Of a DNA stretch of 64,000 nt, positions 61,608 through 64,000 are shown in pieces (the first letter of the stretch is position 1; every line of letters starts with the position of its first letter). The DNA comes from Lachnospiraceae bacterium. Its GTDB lineage: Bacteria; Bacillota; Clostridia; Lachnospirales; Lachnospiraceae. A program made the position numbers and the translations under genes. Below the pieces are notes generated by a model. That model was not told the origin of the DNA. It made no database searches and saw nothing but the letters and a program-made list of their open reading frames with translations. The stretch covers positions 62,001 to 126,000 of the forward strand of contig CABIXN010000007.1 of assembly GCA_902362715.1 (NCBI GenBank), in the 5' to 3' direction.

Positions 61608-62205
61608 TAAGAAGCACCTCCATTACATTCATAAGTTTGCTGTAAACACGCATTTCCTTTGCGTATTTTGAAAGATTACTTAAATTCTTTTTATCATCTG
61701 CGACATAGGCGTTAAGAGCTTTATTAAACAGCTCATTGTCGAGCTTGGTACGATATTTAAAGCAATCGCAAATAGTACGCTCACGGTCATAAACAGTAAG
61801 TTTTACTCCATTAAAATTGCTTTCTGTTTTTCCAATTTCAAATTGAGAATTTTGAATATAATATATTTTCATAGGCAAAGTATCAAATTTCAGTCTTGTT
61901 CTTGAAAATGTCCTTGGAACAGCGATAGACCATTGTCTTGGTGCAAAATCACTGTATCTATAGTAAAAAAGTGCAGACTCAACGCAAATAATACCTTCAG
62001 GAAGAAGCGAGGCAAGTATTTGTTCCTCTTTTATATCTTTTTTCTCGGCAAGCTGATAATATCCATGCCGTATACGCTCGATATATCCGTCATTGCACAA
62101 ATTGGCAACATCAAAATTCGAAAGTCCTGCGGAAACAAATTCGGAAGTTTTAGCAATGCCACCTGCATTACTTATTATCTTTTCAGCAGTTCTCTTTTTA
62201 TCCAT
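61600..62205 (-). CDS. AbiEi-family antitoxin
   Basis: A 201-residue antitoxin with an N-terminal winged helix (KIISNAGGIAKTSEFVSAGLSNFDVANLC...GYIERIRHGYYQL), followed by the antitoxin domain (IICVESALFYYRYSDF, ERTICDCFKYRTKLDNELFNKAL). It represses its own promoter and counteracts AbiEii without binding it. The ribosome binding site is weak (GGTG). It is first in the operon; repeat B and a recombinase remnant lie upstream. Confidence 0.9.
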   Translation of the reverse strand: MDKKRTAEKIISNAGGIAKTSEFVSAGLSNFDVANLCNDGYIERIRHGYYQLAEKKDIKEEQILASLLPEGIICVESALFYYRYSDFAPRQWSIAVPRTFSRTRLKFDTLPMKIYYIQNSQFEIGKTESNFNGVKLTVYDRERTICDCFKYRTKLDNELFNKALNAYVADDKKNLSNLSKYAKEMRVYSKLMNVMEVLLNG

Positions 62206-62309
62206 TCATACACCAACTTTCAAATTACAATTATCTAAAACTGTGTTCTGAAAATATTCTAATACAAAAGGGAATGAATATCAACAACTTTTAACACACA
62301 GTTTCTTGA

Positions 62310-62399
62310 AAAAGCAGATCAAAAATATTATTAAAACAGTCAGACAGAATTACCACCCTATACGCAAGATTAAGTCGTGATGATGACAAAAACGGCATA
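62310..62399 (+). pseudogene. Serine recombinase N-terminal remnant
   Basis: In one frame the DNA reads KQSDRITTLYARLSRDDDKNGIA, the typical N-terminus of large serine recombinases of clostridial mobile elements (ITALYCRLSRDDE type). A stop lies just upstream, there is no start codon, and coding potential ends after about 30 codons in a hairpin (AAACGG...CCGTTT, 62389-62417). It is a fragment of a lost integrase. Confidence 0.65.
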
Positions 62400-62502
62400 G
62401 CAGCTTGCTATACCGTTTCAACACAACAATATTTAATTTGAGATACAAAACACTTGGGACGCCTTCCTTACGGAGGGTTCCCTAACACAAAAGCTTCTTT
62501 TT

Positions 62503-62611
62503 TTCAAGTCTCGCTCTTGCGAGACTTGGTGCACGATTCAGGTCAGCTTTGCTGACAACATTCTATTCTCAAGCGCTGTACCTCCTGGCGGAGCGTAGAT
62601 CAGATGGAGGA
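62503..62611. repeat. Family B repeat, right copy
   Basis: Same orientation as the copy at 60049-60157, about 90% identical by eye. Here the palindrome CAAGTCTCGC-TCTT-GCGAGACTTG is perfect. The two copies bracket the AbiE operon and both recombination/methylation remnants. Confidence 0.85.
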
Positions 62612-62637
62612 TTAACATCCGACACTGATACCAATTC

Positions 62638-62682
62638 GTTACTCACCGCCTGCTAAGGCAAAAGTCATCCCACATCTGATAT
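62638..62682. repeat. Family C repeat, copy C2
   Basis: A 45-bp copy of the segment at 25828-25872. It overlaps the 3' end and the stop codon of the LysR gene, so the last four or five residues of that protein are encoded by the repeat. Confidence 0.7.
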
Positions 62683-63558
62683 GTTTTCTTTCTTGTACTT
62701 TTCAATCACATGCCGGTACAGTGTCTTCACCGCAGGCGCCATAAAATCCGGATTCAATACGGATATTCCAATAATCCGGCAGGCCGGCGGCTCTAAAGGA
62801 TAGACATCTACAGAATAAGGAATATCCCGCATCACAAGCTCGGGCATAATACAGATTCCAAATCCTTCCGCTACAATGGCGATTGTAGATAAATCATCCA
62901 CCACATGATAGGCTGACTGAACATTGAGATTATTTTCACGCAGAAATTTCTGAATATCCGCATCGGTACTCTCCATCTGAGATACAAAAATACACTCCCT
63001 CATCTCTTCGATGGTCATCTTTTCTGAAGCTTTGGCTTTCGAAAATGTTTTGGGAACTACACAAAGCAGAGGATCCTTGCACAGAGGTTCAATGGGAAGA
63101 TCTCCTGCGCTTGAAACAGATAAGAATCCCATATCCACAATACCGTTTTTAATCCAGTATGCCACATCCGCATAAGTCCCCTGATATATTTCCAGTTTAA
63201 TTCCCGGATATTCTTCTGCAAAAGAATGGATAATATCCGTCATCCAGTTTGTACACACGCTGGAAAAGCAGCCCACCTTTACAATTCCCTGCTGCAGGCC
63301 GTTCAGCTGTGAAACCGCCTGTTTCAGACTCTCCTCGCTGTTTAGCACTGCATTAATATATGGCAGCAGTTTCTCTCCGTAATTGGTCAGTGAAATTCCC
63401 GACTTACTTCTTGCAAACAGAGAAAAGCCAAGCTCCTGTTCCATGGCTGAAATTGCATGACTCACTGCCGAAGGAGTCAGATTCAGTATTTCTGATGCTT
63501 TCCGAAAGCTTCCCTGTTCCACCACTGTCTGGAATACCTGATAAGCTAGCAATGTCAT
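62665..63558 (-). CDS. LysR-family transcriptional regulator
   Basis: A 297-residue LysR regulator: winged helix (1-60, with LNLTPSAVSHAISAMEQELG) and effector domain (about 88-290). The ATG at 63558 has AAGGAG about 8 bp upstream; the longer in-frame form lacks one. It lies 94 bp downstream of, and in the same direction as, the ferredoxin oxidoreductase gene, so it may be co-transcribed with or control it. Its C-terminus is modified by repeat C. Confidence 0.92.
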   Translation of the reverse strand: MTLLAYQVFQTVVEQGSFRKASEILNLTPSAVSHAISAMEQELGFSLFARSKSGISLTNYGEKLLPYINAVLNSEESLKQAVSQLNGLQQGIVKVGCFSSVCTNWMTDIIHSFAEEYPGIKLEIYQGTYADVAYWIKNGIVDMGFLSVSSAGDLPIEPLCKDPLLCVVPKTFSKAKASEKMTIEEMRECIFVSQMESTDADIQKFLRENNLNVQSAYHVVDDLSTIAIVAEGFGICIMPELVMRDIPYSVDVYPLEPPACRIIGISVLNPDFMAPAVKTLYRHVIEKYKKENISDVG

Positions 63559-63652
63559 GATAGTTCTCCTTAAATCCGAGCCAGTCCCGTCCAAAAACCA
63601 TTCTATGATCTCTCAATGACCGAGATCTGTTCTCCCGGCAGATTCAACATTA

Positions 63653-64000
63653 TTATCTGGCACACTTATACAGCAGATCTTCCCATCGCCGGTCAACTTC
63701 CTGCTGGAACTGGGCCAGCAAATCTTCATTTTCTTTTTTAAACAAATGCTTAAATCTTCCCTGCTCCCTTAAGAAATCTTCAATGGGAAGCTTTTTCTTT
63801 GGTTCATAATTTAAAATCCATTTCCCGTGATCCACTTCAAACAGCGGCCAGTAGCAGGTTTCCACTGCCAGCTTACAGATCTTCATAATTTCCGGAGTAT
63901 TATATCTCCATCCTCTTGGACATGGTGTCAGCACATTTAAAAATGCCGCCCCTTCTGTGTAAATTGCCTTTTCCGATTTTTTGTGAATGTCAGAGAAATT
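63653..64000 (-). CDS. 2-ketoacid:ferredoxin oxidoreductase beta subunit, C-terminal part
   Basis: The last 115 residues (5' end outside the window) of a PorB/VorB-type thiamine-diphosphate subunit: EGAAFLNVLTPCPRGWRYNTPEIMKICKLAVETCYWPLFEVDHGKW, followed by the KLPIEDFLREQGRFKHLF closing region. It oxidises pyruvate or branched-chain keto acids to acyl-CoA with ferredoxin as acceptor. The TPCPRGW motif is diagnostic. The alpha, gamma and delta genes must lie beyond 64000. Confidence 0.9.
   Translation of the reverse strand, partial: NFSDIHKKSEKAIYTEGAAFLNVLTPCPRGWRYNTPEIMKICKLAVETCYWPLFEVDHGKWILNYEPKKKLPIEDFLREQGRFKHLFKKENEDLLAQFQQEVDRRWEDLLYKCAR

Noticed and set aside
1..64000. tRNA, rRNA, CRISPR arrays, IS-type transposases
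   Set aside because: No cloverleaf, rRNA-like block, evenly spaced short repeats or transposase reading frame was seen on either strand.

Overview
The window looks like chromosomal DNA of a Firmicute of the class Clostridia, most likely a gut Lachnospiraceae. The reasons are the moderate-to-low GC content, strong AGGAGG-type ribosome binding sites, the smc-ftsY / ffh-rpsP-khpA-rimM-trmD-rplS housekeeping order, a split purine-biosynthesis end (separate AICAR formyltransferase plus a PurO-type IMP cyclohydrolase), DUF6472, and the use of pyruvate carboxylase, acetate kinase and a ketoacid:ferredoxin oxidoreductase. No rRNA, tRNA or CRISPR array was found.

1-8.6 kb is a catabolic island. A divergent AraC-type activator sits between two minus-strand gene groups. 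They encode a XylA-like isomerase, a Gfo/Idh/MocA oxidoreductase, a TIM-barrel isomerase, an MFS transporter, a DUF6379-type protein with its TIM-barrel partner (the two-subunit architecture of C-glycoside deglycosidase), two VOC proteins and a PfkB sugar kinase. I read this as a locus that imports a C-glycoside, oxidises its sugar, cleaves the C-C glycosidic bond and channels the released keto-sugar into central metabolism. This is the strongest candidate for an unusual system in the window.

8.8-24.9 kb is a long leftward block of housekeeping genes (rnhB, two signal peptidases around rbgA, rplS, trmD, rimM, khpA, rpsP, ffh, ylxM, ilvA-type lyase, ftsY, smc, rnc, acpP, plsX, rpmF). 25-28 kb holds two YesL-family membrane proteins and ackA. 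28.2-33.7 kb is a small metabolic cluster between two LysR regulators: SufE, an orphan protein, a fucose-isomerase-like enzyme and a MetE-like zinc protein. 33.9-39 kb carries tmcAL and pyruvate carboxylase, both rightward. 39-44.4 kb is a Bce-type stress module (response regulator, kinase, ABC ATPase, large permease) with a palindromic operator. 44.4-59.6 kb is mixed: split purH/purO, an ECF sigma factor, a large membrane protein behind a candidate yybP-ykoY (Mn2+) riboswitch, MATE exporter, UPF0210/UPF0237 pair, walJ-like hydrolase, coaE, polA, a 33-residue micro-protein, DUF6472, a shortened trigger factor and a small alarmone synthetase.

59.7-62.7 kb is a decayed mobile/defence segment. 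It has an XRE regulator remnant, an AbiE toxin-antitoxin pair, a 100-residue orphan and the frameshifted start of a DNA methyltransferase. A serine-recombinase remnant lies upstream, and the segment is bracketed by a direct repeat of about 108 bp. The window ends with a LysR regulator and the C-terminal part of a ketoacid:ferredoxin oxidoreductase beta subunit.

Several copies of a palindromic intergenic repeat (family R, up to about 150 bp) are scattered between the genes, and two shorter repeat families (B and C) link the decayed island to the rest of the window.
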